Below, piece after piece: positions 34,896 through 47,763 of a stretch of 64,000 nt of DNA (position 1 is its first letter; each line of letters begins with the position of its first letter). Made by a program: the position numbers and the translations under genes. The stretch is taken from assembly GCA_035079385.1 (NCBI GenBank), contig JAVHKY010000009.1:1178001-1242000 (forward strand), read 5' to 3'. Below the pieces are notes generated by a model that was given only the letters and a program-made list of their open reading frames with translations, ran no database searches and was not told the origin of the DNA. This DNA is from Aspidiotus rigidus. Its lineage: Eukaryota > Arthropoda > Insecta > Hemiptera > Diaspididae.

Positions 34896-36135
34896 GACGT
34901 ACGGTTTGCGCAAACAAACGCAAATAACGATTTTGTTATCATTTTCTGTTAAAAGAAATCGACTCAACGTGTGGAATTTTCATTAAATACCCTGTATTTT
35001 GTAGACATGTATATTTTTATTCCAACGCAATATTTTGTACTGTAGTTCGACTTGATGGAAACTCGTCCTTGATAACTGCGAGGATCGTGATGTACAGAGT
35101 TTGTTATTTTTAAGAGAGGAGTTAAGACGAAAAGAGAAAAATACATGATATAATTTATAACATATGCCGTTTGCTCAGTTAAAGTTATCCTTTTAAAGAA
35201 TATTGTCATTGCCGTTGTTACGCAATATACATTCATATCGCATATACTGATACATACGTTGTGTGCGATAACCTGTTATCCAAAGTCGATAAGATCATGT
35301 GCTAGGTGTGGTCTATGCGGCATCAAGATGTTTTCGCAACCGTTCATCGGGATCGTCCATTGTTTGATTCGTTTACACCGGTCGAAAAATCAAAAGGTCT
35401 GAGGAGTTGGGTAAGGACAACTTCCCATAAAACGGAATGCAAACCCATTTTTCAGTCCTTTTCCCGCCAAACGTACACCGGGGGAGAGAAGTGGTAAGAT
35501 CTAAAGGTTTAGAAATAAGTTTCTTTCAAATCATTGTAAACCAATTTGCTCAAACCCACTAGAAAGAGCGAGTTGTTTGATGAGGGACACCTCGCAAAAA
35601 ACGCCCGAGGAGAGAGGAGGATAGAAGGGAACCGTAGATGAAGCTCTCAATGGTGGCCAATATATGGGTGGTAGGGCAAAACGAAGGAACAGTCTTTTCT
35701 GCAGGACTTGAGATTCTATCCCTATATTTGAGAAAAGTGGTGTATTTGTGATAAGCCGGAGAGCGCATGAAAAGACGATACTCGCTAGACTTTCTTGGAC
35801 CAAATATATTTTTACATTGTGGTACATCTGTATGCTTAGTATTATGTGTGGAAAACGAGGGCGCGTAGTACGAGTAAAAACAATAATTTGGTATATGCTG
35901 AGAATGGAAAAAGTTGATCGCCTGATTTTTGCAACATGACAATTATGAAAACGAAGAAGTTAGTATCTGGATTAGAATTTGTTGATATACTAGGAAATAT
36001 ATATATTTTCGTAGGGAATAGTTTAGATTAACGTGTATGTTTCTCGAATTTGAAAATTAAATATTGTTTATTCTCATCGTATTAACCGGTAATTTATGTA
36101 CGTCGAACGGGTGATCGATTTACGTCATATATATA

Positions 36136-36809
36136 CAGTGTGGTGCATGAGAAGTCGCACCAATGTAAAAGTCCCTATGGTGCGTCTTTGTGATGCACCA
36201 GCATACATAAGGACGTGTTATAGAGATGGTTGGAATACGGGTCAACGCACCAACGCGACATAAGCAAGTGAGCAACACTCGGTTTTCCTGTTAGGGTTTT
36301 TTTTTGTTACCGTGAGGATTTCACCATTCCTGAAATTTTTTTCTTCATCAGTTTTTTTTTTTTTTTTATCTATTGGCAGTTACAATTTTTTTTACAGTGC
36401 GTTCTGCTCACAAGATTTTGTTTCTGTCATTAAACATTGCTTACTCGAACAAGTCATTCTTTTTTATTGCTCAGGACGTTGCATGTACCTACTTTATTCT
36501 TAAAAATCATGTCAACGAAATCGTCATTCAAATTCAAAAAAGAAAAAACAACGGGAAATAATCGTTCAACATTTGAAAATGGAAATTTTCACTTGTAAAA
36601 TTCATAAGTGATTTCCCCGAACAACCCAACACGAAGTTTGTTGCACGGAGAGGAGCTTACTTCCTTGTGTTGCTCACTTGCTCGTGTTGCATGGTGCATT
36701 GACCCGTGTTCCAACCATCACTATAACACGTCGTTTATGTATGCTGGTGCATCACGAAGACGCACCATAGGGACTTTTACATTGGTGCGACTTCTCATGC
36801 ACCACACTG
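36136..36809. mobile_element. Tc1/mariner-type element with long inverted ends, no transposase
   Basis: CAGTGTGGTGCATGAGAAGT with CGCACC begins the left end, and its inverted copy ends at 36809. Both are flanked by TA, the Tc1/mariner target. The arms are about 150 bases (through TCCAACCATC and GCTCACTTGC). The middle is AT-rich with no transposase frame, so it is a foldback-style non-autonomous copy. Confidence 0.82.
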
Positions 36810-37867
36810 TATATATAAGCGCTTCAAAGTGCTGGTTGTTCGGCTGTCGACCTAGGGGAGACGAGCTGGCAACGTTTTATCGGGGTCCAGTTGCCCCCTC
36901 CCGTCCAGAAGAGACTGGCCTCACCTTATGGAATCTTAGTTTTTAGTCGGACTAAGCTGTTTCATCCCATTACAGAGTTTTTTTTGAAAACGGTTGGCCC
37001 TTGAACACATAGAGATCGTTTGTATGTCTTTGTGATAATGATCTCATTGAAAAGGTGTATATGAGTTCTCTCCCAATGACTCATTGACTCGTGATTCGTC
37101 TTCATTTTCTTGTCGGGTAGTATATTGTCTTTTTCTTTTCTTCTCTCCGTCCATTCCTCTCAGTTCACGTATTTCATTCTCCTGATGATGGCTACTTAGT
37201 AAAAAGTTCTTGAAAATGAGTCAAGTTGAAATTGGGTGGACTGTAAAAACGTTTATAATTTATATTTTATGTATTAAAATGTTTCGCGACGTAATTTTTC
37301 GTATTAATCAAACTGTGTTATGGAAATTATATGATGTTCACCCACCAGCGCGTTTCCGACTTGAAATCATTAATGAGCAAGCAACGATTCATCAAAATAT
37401 AATTTTATGTACCTACCTATTGAAATTACGATAGACGCTGTCCCTAATAATATTCAACATAATCATTTCAAAGTGAATCCGTATCATATGTATAATAAGT
37501 TTAAATTCTATTAATGAATTATCTCCTCATCTTTCGAATAAAATCTCGGCTGAATTCACCATTTATTTTTTTATTTTGCACGACGATTCAAACAATTCAC
37601 TGTTCTTTGTTGAGTGAAAAAACGAACTACGTCTTGCAAAATAGAAAATGAATGGTGAATTTAGCCTGGATTTAATTCAAAAGGTATCGTATGTAGTTCA
37701 TTCACTTTCTCTACAGAAAACTCTAATCGTCTGCCTGTTTCATCGCTGAATCATCCATTTTCAAGTATTGCATGTTCCTGTGAAATACCTCGGGAGCCAT
37801 CAAAATATCCTTAGCAAGAATAGAAACTGATATCAGTTTGAAATCTTATGACCGCTCGAGACCTAAT

Positions 37868-37894
37868 CACACACACACACACACACACACACAA

Positions 37895-37936
<42 letters not shown>
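37868..37936. repeat. (CA)n then (AAT)n microsatellite
   Basis: About 12 CA units followed by about 14 AAT units. Confidence 0.95.
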
Positions 37937-37938
<2 letters not shown>

Positions 37939-38006
37939 TTCACGCTGCTCGAATTAATCTACAATATCTTTGTATAAGTACTTTTTTCGCTTCAGTTATA
38001 GTTGTG

Positions 38007-38053
38007 CTGATGATGTGATGAGACCTATGTACTATCATCACGAAATCAGTCTA
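38007..38053 (+). other. Hammerhead-like motif with a perfect seven-pair stem II
   Basis: CTGATGA at 38007, then GTGATGA and TCATCAC (a perfect stem II around a 13-base loop), then GAAA at 38042. This is the conserved order of a hammerhead ribozyme core. Stem III and the cleavage-site strand are unclear. It lies about 390 bases upstream of the acceptor of exon 4. Confidence 0.45.
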
Positions 38054-38438
38054 CAAATTTTGTAAATATCACGTTTCAGTAAAATAAATGATTTTTCAAT
38101 TATTTATTTCATTTACAATGAATCGTAAAGAACGCCCTCTTCACACGCTGGAGGCCAACAAAACTAAACAATGAACGAGTTTCATTTTCCAAACATCGAA
38201 TGCGTGAAAATGGTATACTCGTATTGAAATTATTCAAACCACAGCGACAGGTAACTTCAATATCCTCTGTAGTAGTGTATGTACGTAAATGTAGTCTACA
38301 ATTTTAATTGTGCGAAGTTGCATTCAATAAAGCTACTTTTTATCAATATTATTAGTAAATTCTACTTATTATATATCCTCATAAGTCCATTTTCTGTATA
38401 TAAGATCGAATATTTTAAATAATATCTTCTTGTTTCAG

Positions 38439-38761
38439 ACCAGTTGTGGAGACATAGTACTCGCGTTTACGATGATCCGAACGAAGATTTTCATCAGAAA
38501 AAGCAACCATGGATAGTTCACAATAAGATGCGGCGATATTTTTGTAACAAATGTCCTCGCAGTTATAAGTACAAGCAAGATCTAAAAAGGCACATGAATT
38601 TGGAGTGCGACATAGAACCTCAATTCGGTTGTCCTTTATGTCCGAAAAAATGCAAACGCAAAACACACTTACGTAATCATATTATTAATATGCATAAGTG
38701 TGTAGCTTTAGATCTTGATACAATGACTAATCACCAAAATGTAAACTCGTTCTCCAATTGA
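38439..38761 (+). CDS. lola: lola-type alternative terminal exon 4 (C2HC + C2H2 fingers)
   Basis: Terminal exon of about 106 residues. The acceptor TTCTTGTTTCAG ends at 38438 and entry is in phase 1 (AC, then CAG TTG TGG). A polar, charged linker of some 30 residues precedes the C2HC finger (CNKC to HMNLEC) and C2H2 finger (CPLC to HIINMH), with the QFGC linker. The second finger has an extra cysteine (PKKCKRKTH) where an aromatic residue is usual. The tail is Asn-rich and ends at TGA. Exon 5 begins only 0.8 kb downstream, so the 3' UTR is short or shared. Confidence 0.88.
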
Positions 38762-39539
38762 ACAGGATCATCGCAAGAAAAAACGTCGGTACGTTAGTAA
38801 TTCTAAATACTATAAGGCAGCGATCTGATGAACTCAAAAACTCGAGTTTGAATCCAGTCACTCCCATTGTAGACTGTTTTTATAATTCTATTTTTCTTCT
38901 TTCTTATGTAAATACTTTTATATGCGTACCCATCGTCACGTACAAATATTTTCGTAGCCATGATTTTCTATTGAAAAAAAAAAACCATTAAACCTTTCGC
39001 CAGTACATACAAGTACAAATATACAACATCTTTCTCCTGTCTTGTTTGAAAACTCAATACATGTGATTGGCTTATCTCCGTAATTTCACCTTGTATTGTT
39101 TTTTGTTGTTGTTGTTTTTTTTTTCGCTATTCGTTCTTGAAAAGTTTGTGAGTTTTAATACTCCTAATTGTATTTTTCTTCGTCGTGAGAGTTTGAAGGT
39201 GTTCCATTTTTTGAGCGTGTTCTAAAATCGTAAAAACTAATTTTGATACAAAGGAAGAAATAGAATGGATTTGAGCGAGTTTTTTTTTTTTTTTTTTTTT
39301 TCTAATGTATGTATTTGTTTCAATTTTCTGATGATAATGGCGAATAATATGCGATAATTTCCAATCTTTTCTTTTGTTATACCTAACAACTTTCTTTTTT
39401 CGAATGAGTATGCATTTCATATCATCTTATTCCCTTCTCTCAGAATAAACTTTATTTCATATTTATATTTTATCCTAAAATTTCGCCACTATCCGTATAC
39501 ATAACACGATTATTACAAAATACCTTCGTCCCGTTTCAG

Positions 39540-39766
39540 AGCATTATGTTAACGAAAGTTCGTCGTCCATGGTAATAATTGAAAGAAATGGTGTTTTTGT
39601 ATGCATTACCTGTGGTAAGATCTATCAACGAAAGTATACAGCCATACGACATGTGAAATTCGAATGCGGATCGGCTCCTCAATTCCAGTGCGAAATATGT
39701 TTCATGAAGTTCAAACGATCCGATAGTCTTAAATCGCATTTGTATTTTAAACATAAAATTGTTTGA
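39540..39766 (+). CDS. lola: lola-type alternative terminal exon 5 (C2HC + C2H2 fingers)
   Basis: Compact terminal exon of about 74 residues. The acceptor TCGTCCCGTTTCAG ends at 39539, phase 1 (AG, then CAT TAT GTT). The C2HC finger (CITC to HVKFEC) begins about 20 residues in. The linker is GSAPQFQC and the C2H2 finger (CEIC to HLYFKH) ends four residues before the stop. The FKRSDSLKSH helix is close to that of exon 3 (FKRSDHCKSH), suggesting that these two are relatives within the array. Confidence 0.9.
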
Positions 39767-42700
39767 ACTTTATCCTATTTTTAAGACATTACTGGTGTGT
39801 GAGACTTCCGAGTATATTGTCTTTGTAATCTAGTCTTTCTTTTTCTATAAAAGTTAGATGCACGTAATATACTTATTTCCTCGTGTATAAATGAGTAATT
39901 TCTTCGAAATGTCACATCGGCTCTCTATTTCTTGTTTTAGCCTCCTACGCTATCTCATTTCTGATACCCACTTGCTCGAATATTATGTAATTTGAAAAAC
40001 CAAACAATTCCCTTCTTCTTATTCCAAGATGAATAGTAATCACTTGAAAGTACAGACGCATTTTAGATCAACATAGTCGAATTTTTGTTGTAGATAACAT
40101 GATTTCAATTGTATAGTTTACTTCCCCTCGCTCTTTGTCGTGTTTAACCATGGTCGCGATGCGTCATCTTATATGAACTACGGAGATGCCCACTTCTTAA
40201 TAACAATCAGGAGTTTCAGACCGTTGAAATGATTTGCCGAATTGCGTTTTCGGTACATCCGTATTTTTATAATATTTATCTATTCAATTTCTAAACCAAG
40301 TATTTTATTTTTGGAAAACGTTGGTAAAATGAATTTGTCGACTTATTTGAGTGAAATAGGTGTGATATAATCCTGATTATGAGTAAGGTGCCTGTCATGA
40401 CTGAATTTCATATTTAATAAGCTGTCAATAAAGTTGTGACGAGTTATGATTTGCGAATTAATTGAACCTGTGAAAATGTCATATTCAAAATATGAAAGTT
40501 GCAAAAACCGAAGATTTGAACTTTTGGTTCGAATTGCTGTAGAATTCATTACAGAGCCTGAAGTAGAACTTCCTTAACTAAAATCGTTACCTCGTTTGCT
40601 AGTGCAATCAAGAGGGTTGAATACACACACCATTGCTACACGCTGAAAGAAATAATGACTGGCTATACAAGCGAGCAAAGAAATTTATAATCTTCTATGA
40701 ATGACAGAATATCCTAATGAAAATCAAATTTTAGATTCTTATTTTTCTTTTTCTTTTACAACGAGTTACCTCGCGTCCTTGAACCCGTCTAACGGAACAT
40801 GCTTATAAACATACTCGTAATATCGTCAGTCTCAATTTTTTTCTATTGTTGAGGAGGGCCTTTGATTTCTTTAAACTATTATTGATTTGATACAGGAAAT
40901 CTGATAAAAACAATAATTATGAATCCCCAGAACGTTTGGTAAGAATTATAAAATTTTTCAATACCTACTCTTCAAATTTACCAGTAATCTTTTATAATCG
41001 CCGATACCACTTGGTAAATTTGATCAATTTCCTTTTTTTTTTTTTAGTTTTAATTAGTCAAATTTACTCGTCAGTTTAAATAACTACCAACTTTGATGGT
41101 AAATGCGAAAAACTAAATTTTTGTACCAATATTAAACTTACAACATTTACTGGTAATTATACAAACAAGACCCAATGTTGCGTAAATTTGATTAATTTCA
41201 CTTTCCATCGCAGAAATTTGTCAAATTTAGAAGTAATTAGTTTCATTTTGTTACTATTTCTTCATCTCTTAGATGCCCTAGAATATAAGCAAATTCGATA
41301 GATTTGATGAATTATATCGTTTTCATTTTGAGCTCAGACTCCAATCGCAGGAAGCGAACATATTTATGTGGAAGAATTACACACAGGAGAATAAGTCTTT
41401 TCGCTTTCAGACTGTGACATCATAAAAGGCATTTGAGAGTATTTTAATCCTGGGAAGGATTATAAACGAGGTTGTGTTATAACTCTTGTCTAGAAGGAAG
41501 AGTACTTCGCAACATGCTTTATAGAGAAAAAGAGACCACTTTTGCACTTGATGGGGGTATATTTTTCAGGGTGGGTATTTGAAAGCGTTGAAGCTCAGGA
41601 CCTTGGGCAGGGAAAAGGTCTTTGAAATGTTGAGTTCCGAATGAGAATGCAACAAGACTAGTAGGCTTCCTGTTTCCGCTCATACATAGTGTAGAAGCTC
41701 CGCAATTTAATAAAAATATGTGCCGTCCCAGCAGTTCACTTTTCACCGTCTCGTATCGGCGATCCACTTTCTCAGGACAAACTCTCAGTGGTGTCTTTCC
41801 CGTCTTCTCTATGAATTCTTTTCTTTGGTTCTGGATGTGGATGTTTTCTGTCAAGGAGAGGAGTCTTGAAATACTATGCATTTTCACTGAGTTATAAAAA
41901 TGGCTATGGCGAACGTAACTCGATAGTAAGTTTTTTGTTTGATTGATGGCGCAGCATTTATTCGCATTGAAGTAACGTGTTCCACTTGTCTTGAGCGTAA
42001 AATTTGCTATAATTTGCCCTATAAAATCGACGGTTCCTTCATATTTGTATTTACCCACATAATAGGTTGGATTTTGATAGGATAATCATACTTCGTATTT
42101 TTGTTTCTTGTTTTTTTGTTCACCTTTTCGTGAGTAGAAGTAGTGTAATAAATTGTATTTTGTACTAATGGAATGAAACGAAGGAGCATAAATAGAATAG
42201 TTTACCACTTTTACAGGCTTTTTCTTTTTCTACCCGGTTAACGTGTTTACACGAAGTAGTTGATCCCATTTTTCTGCATGTACAGTACGTGCTGCATGCG
42301 CTGATAAATTTTGTATGATGGTTACCGTATAACAAAATGATTATATGAAAATAGACTCATTCGACTACTTTTGAATTTCTTAATTGTACATGATATTACG
42401 TAAACAATTCTACGCGTCACAAAGATTCTAAATGTTTAATAATATTCTGCACCAATTCTAAAAGAAATTGCGAACTATGTTGTAGACGCGCGCTTACGCA
42501 GAGCTACTCTTCATCTCCTGTAAGATGGTGACTGTACTGTACAAAGCAATACAATGATAATGTAATGTAATGTGTACTTAAGTACATTTGTAACATCGCA
42601 ACAACTGTGGCGTTCTCGATTTTGCACAACTTCCTTTGAAGATTTCTCAACAAAATATCGTTCACTCGAGTGAAAGTACATTATATTAATTTTAGAATCT

Positions 42701-43822
42701 TTGTGACTAGTAAAATCGTTTACATACTCGTATTATCGCATAATCATAAATAAGGAATTCGTTAAGGTAGTTGGATTAGTCATCCTTACTCCAAGAAAGA
42801 TTGTCAGTTAGTGTATTAGTTCATTACGAGTAACTGATGATCTATTTGTAGTACTTGTTTGTAGAATATTATGTTTACAAAAAATAAGTGTGTGAAATTG
42901 CGCAACTTTCTAACTTAAGCGAACGTATTCAAAATTACCTATTCAAAACAAATGTAATTTTATAATATGAATTGGGAAATTTACGTACGTAATATTCTAA
43001 AGTATTTCGACTGTCAGTAGAAAGGAATTCCTGTTTAGACCATGTCTGCAGATCTGCTCCCATTTTCGCATTGACCACGAGTATGTAAGTGTGGTTACAT
43101 TGAAGCAATTTTGAAATCTAAACGATCCGGTTGCAAACCTTACAGAATTCATCATTTTATAGCCCTGCTCAATACTCATTGTTGAATGCTTGTGGAAAAT
43201 TCGTCTAGTGAATATTATTTTTGAATATGTTGCACGTCAAACTGGGCAAAAATGATTTACAAAATTTTACAATTAACCTGATTTTACAATGCGCCGTAAT
43301 AAAAATTTTCTGAATAAAGTTGCACTATTATATTTCATCAAATGGTGTTGAAACGAAATTCAACTCGCATACGAAATTATCAAATTGAGAATACGTGAAC
43401 AGATCTCGTTCGATTACGATTCAATCAACGAATTTACTAGAACATGATTGGCTGATGATTTTTTCTTTTGCGCTAATCTAGGTGTGTCTAAAACTTAATT
43501 GTAGGCGTAGTCAAAACGTCGTTTCAACATCATGCATGGAAAAAAATACTTTACAGTACATGCGGGGGTCGTGAATGTTCACCAAATCGGTAAATTGCTC
43601 CACTCGTCTATACGGCTCAGGTCGCAATTTCTGCCTCGTTAGTTTGATGCTCACTTCACTTTACCTGCATGTATAGAAAAATACTATTTTCGTCATTTTA
43701 AATTTCCTACCCCCCCGTTAGATATTTGTATATTATTCGTCTCATTCAACCTTCCTCTCCTCTGATAAGAACGAAGTTTCCTAGTATTGATGAATATTTT
43801 TCATTCTATTTTTTCGTTCTAG
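39767..43822. other. Intron/UTR DNA between exons 5 and 6
   Basis: AT-rich DNA. An unassigned 179-codon minus-strand frame (41519-42058) is listed separately. I see no finger, receptor or GATA text and no clear mobile element. Confidence 0.5.
41519..42058 (-). CDS. Unassigned 179-codon open frame, minus strand
   Basis: This is the longest intact frame in the window that is neither repeat nor finger exon. It begins MGKYKYEGTVDF and has a basic, charged middle (FIEKTGKTPLRVCPEKVDRR) and a hydrophobic patch (HIFLLNCGASTLCM). I recognise no domain, signal peptide or membrane helix. No promoter or splice site supports it. In 64 kb of AT-rich DNA a frame of this size can be chance or a worn transposon. 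Confidence 0.2.
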   Translation of the reverse strand: MGKYKYEGTVDFIGQIIANFTLKTSGTRYFNANKCCAINQTKNLLSSYVRHSHFYNSVKMHSISRLLSLTENIHIQNQRKEFIEKTGKTPLRVCPEKVDRRYETVKSELLGRHIFLLNCGASTLCMSGNRKPTSLVAFSFGTQHFKDLFPAQGPELQRFQIPTLKNIPPSSAKVVSFSL

Positions 43823-44106
43823 GTCCGAGAAATTTGCTCAAGCTCCATGGCGGTGCTAGAACGCCGATAATTATATATAATAATAAGGATATTGTACGTA
43901 GCCGGTGCAAAAATTCGAACGATCAGAAAGAATTTGTGTGCGGAACTTGCGGACGTGGCTACAAATATAAAGGCAATTTGAGGCAGCATCAGCGATTCGA
44001 ATGTGGAGTTGCTCCTCAGTTCGAGTGCGTTATATGCCTAAGATCATTTACTCATAAGAGTACACTCAAAACGCACTTGGGTATCGTTCATGGTAAAGTG
44101 ATGTAA
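43823..44106 (+). CDS. lola: lola-type alternative terminal exon 6 (C2HC + C2H2 fingers)
   Basis: Terminal exon of about 93 residues. The acceptor ATTTTTTCGTTCTAG ends at 43822, phase 1 (GT, then CCG AGA AAT). A basic, Asn-rich linker is followed by the C2HC finger (CGTC to HQRFEC), linker GVAPQFEC and the C2H2 finger (CVIC to HLGIVH). The stop comes after GKVM. The linker words (GSAPQFQC, GVAPQFEC) tie it to exon 5. The upstream frame from 43726 is intronic. Confidence 0.9.
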
Positions 44107-45729
44107 ATCTCCGCAGAGAGAAAAAATATTTGAAATTTCCTCACGTTAGTTTTCGTTTGCATACTGAGTATCCAATTGTGTTTACGAGTATGTACCTCTC
44201 TTTTCTGAACGCACTGTCGGTGTTATATTTGAAAAAATCATACACGGGTTTCTCGAAAGGATTGCAGGTTGGAAGCGCAGGTTTAGCGTTTCGTTATCGT
44301 TTCAGAAATTTGAGTAAAACTAGTAATTTTCTGTATAATGCCGGTGATTTAGCTGGAATTTGTTCAAATTTTACTCCTTTTGTTATTCTACTGCGCCGGA
44401 ATAAATATTCTTTAAATTTTGTAATTCATTTCTTATTGTTTTAATTTTTTTCTTCTTTTCTATTGGTAACCACGTTCAGAAAAGTTACCCCTTCTTCGCA
44501 ATGCTGTCTGCAGTACGTTGCACTGCACTTTTAAGTATCAATTCGATCAGGAAGCATTTTAATCCACTTATTCTCATTCAAGGTTACCATAGTTTGTTTC
44601 AAACATCTCCGTACCGGTGATTTTTGGTGCTTAACTTTTTTGTAATCCATTTTCTATTATCGCCTCAAAACCTTTAATTTGATGAAGGAAATTTTTAGTA
44701 AATGAAATCAGCAAAAAAATCAGCTTCCTTCTTTGCCATACGGGCCCGGCTTGTTAACCGACTACACCACTAATCGAGCTACAAAAAAAATCAAATTTTT
44801 CTTGTATTTCTCATCTATCAACTGGTTAAAAGCCGCTGAATCATGAAGAAACAGGAACACTATCGAATACTGTGATCGAGAGACAGTAGTAGAGGAATAT
44901 TCATTATTATTATTATTGTTATCTTTTTTTTTTTTTTTTTTTCTCAGAAAAAGAAAAAAAAGATTCAAAGAAATTAAAAGATACACTCTCACGCATGCAA
45001 CCAACTTCTTTTTTTACACCTTGTTGGGAAAATCGTAGGAATTCTCCTTCACATTTTCGTCGGAAAAGCAAGACAGCCCTGCCCCTTGCCACCCTAGTAG
45101 GGGGCGTTTTTGCTTACAGACGAGAAGTATAAATGAAGAATTTAGCTTCTTTTGTGACTCGATTGGTAAAGCAGTGGCTCTGAAAGCGAAAGGCAATAGA
45201 GTCGTATCCTGTACTAAGGTGAGCTAGATTTTCCGTTATGTAATGACTTTTCGTCGATTAAAAATTTTATTTATCGCGAGTTGAACATTTTCTTTTTTAA
45301 TTATTTATTCTGACATTAAGATGTCGACTTCAAATCAATCTGGCCGCGAATCAAGAATGCTTGTAGATGGTGTATGAAAAAATGATGTGTGTGCATGTAA
45401 GACTGGACCAAAATTCAAAGATCTGGCTGGATCCCCTGAAAACCGGCGGGCGCCTCTTATCACTGGCGGGTCAGTTTACCTCTTATAACTAGCAGGGCAT
45501 TAATCCGTACTCGATGTTCCGTCGTATTTCGAAAACTGCTTTTTGTTGATTTGTAAGACTGTAGCGCGGTACAGCTCACGAAATACAACAATACATCTGA
45601 GATTGCAGTGATAAACACTGAATCAGCAAAAATTTCACAGTTTCGATTGTGTGCCAACGACGTGTCGTAGCTCGGAAAATGATAAGAAATTTTTCTAATT
45701 GTATGTAGTTTTATGCTTGACGGTTTTTC

Positions 45730-45885
45730 TTACAATAAAAAGAAAATATCATTCGGCACTGCCGTCAAATAAATCTTATTACACACTACTATAAGTACCC
45801 GACGTTCGGATCAAACGTGACCCTTCTTCAGGGGTAAACTAGAAAACAATTATTTGACGGCAGTGCCGAATAATATTTTTCTTAA
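45730..45885. mobile_element. Small palindromic Penelope-type remnant
   Basis: ATTCGGCACTGCCGTCAAAT with AA is mirrored by TTATTTGACGGCAGTGCCGA with AT. Read on the minus strand, the centre has CCCTGAAGAAGGGTCACG, then CCGAACGTCGG, the decayed hammerhead-like word pair also seen at 4412-4549. Confidence 0.55.
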
Positions 45886-46344
45886 CACGTACAACGAAAA
45901 CGCTCTTTCTACAATGGTTTTTGGTAGCGAAAGTGGCGTTTATCCGGCACTGTCAAAACTGTGGGCGAAAAACGTGACGTGAGTCACCGAAAGTGTTTTT
46001 TCACTACTTCACTAGTGCAAATTTGCTTTCGCGATTGAGAGTTTCGTTGTACTTGTTAAAAAAAGTAACTCGCTTGACTACATACGAAAGCGAGCGTTCG
46101 TAACTAGTTAAGCAATCTACTATTCTTTTTATTATAACATCAACCGTCCTACTACGTAATATAACTACGCCTGCCAAACCTCTCTGCGAGTAGCGCAGTA
46201 ACCGAGATTGCGGCGTGACGGAATCTTACATCACGACCGAGCTTACATGGATATGACGTTCCAAAAACCATCAGTAAAAGATATCAATTTCGTCGACTAT
46301 ATTTGCTTGATTATTCCAGTAACATTCTGCTAATCGTAGTCCAA

Positions 46345-46640
46345 AGCCCAGGGAAGAATTTTCTCGACGTTCAGAAGTCCTAAGACATCCTGTAAAAAAA
46401 TGCCAGGTTTCCTTATATATTTATGAGATTTGTTTTGTCCACGCAACTCCTCAAAAACTACCGGTTGTATTCTTGTAGAGTTTGGTCAAGTTGTAGTGGA
46501 TTATCTGAAGTTGGGCATGTGCATTTTTTTCTGAGATTGGATGAGTAGTTGAGTAATCCTCAATTTTTCTCAAATTTCTTAGTGTTGTTTCTCGGAGAAT
46601 ATCAATCTTATTATTTTCATATCAGTGCATTACGTCATAG
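46345..46640 (+). repeat. Dispersed repeat, copy 1 of a close pair
   Basis: It shares long near-identical runs (GGTTGTATTCT, AGTTTGGTCAAGTTGTAG, GGATTATCTGAAGTTGGGCA, GAGATTGGATGAGTAGTTGA) in the same order with 50945-51262. A diverged relative (TCCGCGGAACTCCTTCAAAA, CTACTGGATAAATTTG) is at 31730-32010. Non-coding. Confidence 0.85.
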
Positions 46641-46689
46641 TGCAGGTGCAAGCGCGGCTCGCATGCGGCCCGTGGAAGCTTTTTCTGTG

Positions 46690-47495
46690 GTCCGTAATGC
46701 GAATACAAAAATACGAGAAAATGAAGAAATTTTTGTTGTTCGAATCAAAGAATGTAAAATTTTACTGAAATTACTTTCAATATTTTTGGATACAAAAAAA
46801 CGTGAACTGATTGTTACTAGTGAGAAACTCGTCTTTGTAATTCACAGGCAAGCTCATTAAAATTGGGGGTCAGGTGAGTATGTTGCAACCGCATCAAAGC
46901 AGTCAAATGCTCATCATTCATCTTGCTTCTTTCCGGAGTTTTCGTATTTTTCATGAGCGAGAAAGCATGTTCACATACAAATGTAGATCCAAAGAAAGGA
47001 AAGGTGCGCAGTGTGAGTTTCTTTATGTTGGAATATTTTACTACCAGGCATAATTCTCACAAAGGGGTCTCTGAAAACAAAGAGCGCAGAGAAGAATCGG
47101 CTTTCAGATCTATTAGTTCCATTTGGTAGTCTTCAGGCACTTCCATTGCACCAACGACGAAAGGGTTCTCAACCATTCTAGCATTTGACTGCTTTGATGC
47201 GTTTGCAACATACTCACCTGATCGCCAATCTTGATGAGCTTGCCTGTGAATTGCAAAGACAAGTTCCTCACTAGTAACTAATGAATAATCAGTTCACGTT
47301 TTTTTGTATACTAAATTTATCCAAAAATATTGAAAGTAATTTCTGTAAAGTTTTACATTTTTTGATTCAAACAACGAAAATTTCTTTATTTTTCCGAAAA
47401 TTTCTTGATGTGCGGCCTGCCGGATCATGAAAAGTTACAAATTTTCATGAATGCGGCCCGCGATGTGAAAACAGTTGCCCAGGCCTGGCAATTCG
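46690..47495. mobile_element. hAT remnant arranged as a large palindrome
   Basis: The left arm (about 46690-46912) and right arm (about 47165-47440) are inverted copies (AAAAAAACGTGAACTGATT, AATTCACAGGCAAGCTCAT, GCATCAAAGCAGTCAAATGC). On the minus strand the loop encodes FGSTFVCEHAFSLMKNTKT, then SKMNDEHLTALMRL, the C-terminal dimerisation region of hAT transposases of the GTF2IRD2/ZBED5 type. The right edge has GCCAGGCCTGGGCAACTG-like text (minus strand), resembling a hAT end. Confidence 0.75.
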
Positions 47496-47763
47496 AATAA
47501 TTAACGGTACTCGCTAATGTAAAATATTCAGTTCGAGATTGAGGATACTAATTACTATAGAAAATCCAAAGAACAAAGGATAAAAAACAAAAAACACAGC
47601 CTCATCTGTTTAATACATTTTCGTATTAATTATGAAATAAAATCGGTCAATTTGTATAAAACGGTATCGCGGTCGTTCAAGGAATAAAATTAAATCTACA
47701 CTTCGAATCAATCAAGATTACGTCAAAGATAAAAATTAAATCTATTGTGAATAATAATTAATA

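Larger units (their letters stand above)
34896..38438. other. Intron/UTR DNA between exons 3 and 4
   Basis: It contains a Tc1-like inverted-repeat element (36136-36809), (CA)n/(AAT)n (37868-37936) and hammerhead-like text (38007-38053; a weaker CTGATGATGG at 37182). Overlapping minus-strand frames at 35531-35942 show no domain. A CGLCG motif near 35300 was judged chance. Confidence 0.5.

Noticed and set aside
35296..35396. CARCGLCG with later histidines, resembling a broken zinc finger
   Set aside because: The cysteine/histidine spacing does not fit C2H2 or C2HC, the Lola linker is absent and the acceptor phase does not match.
35531..35942. Two overlapping minus-strand frames of 98 and 127 codons
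   Set aside because: No domain, no splice support, and overlapping frames of similar length suggest chance.
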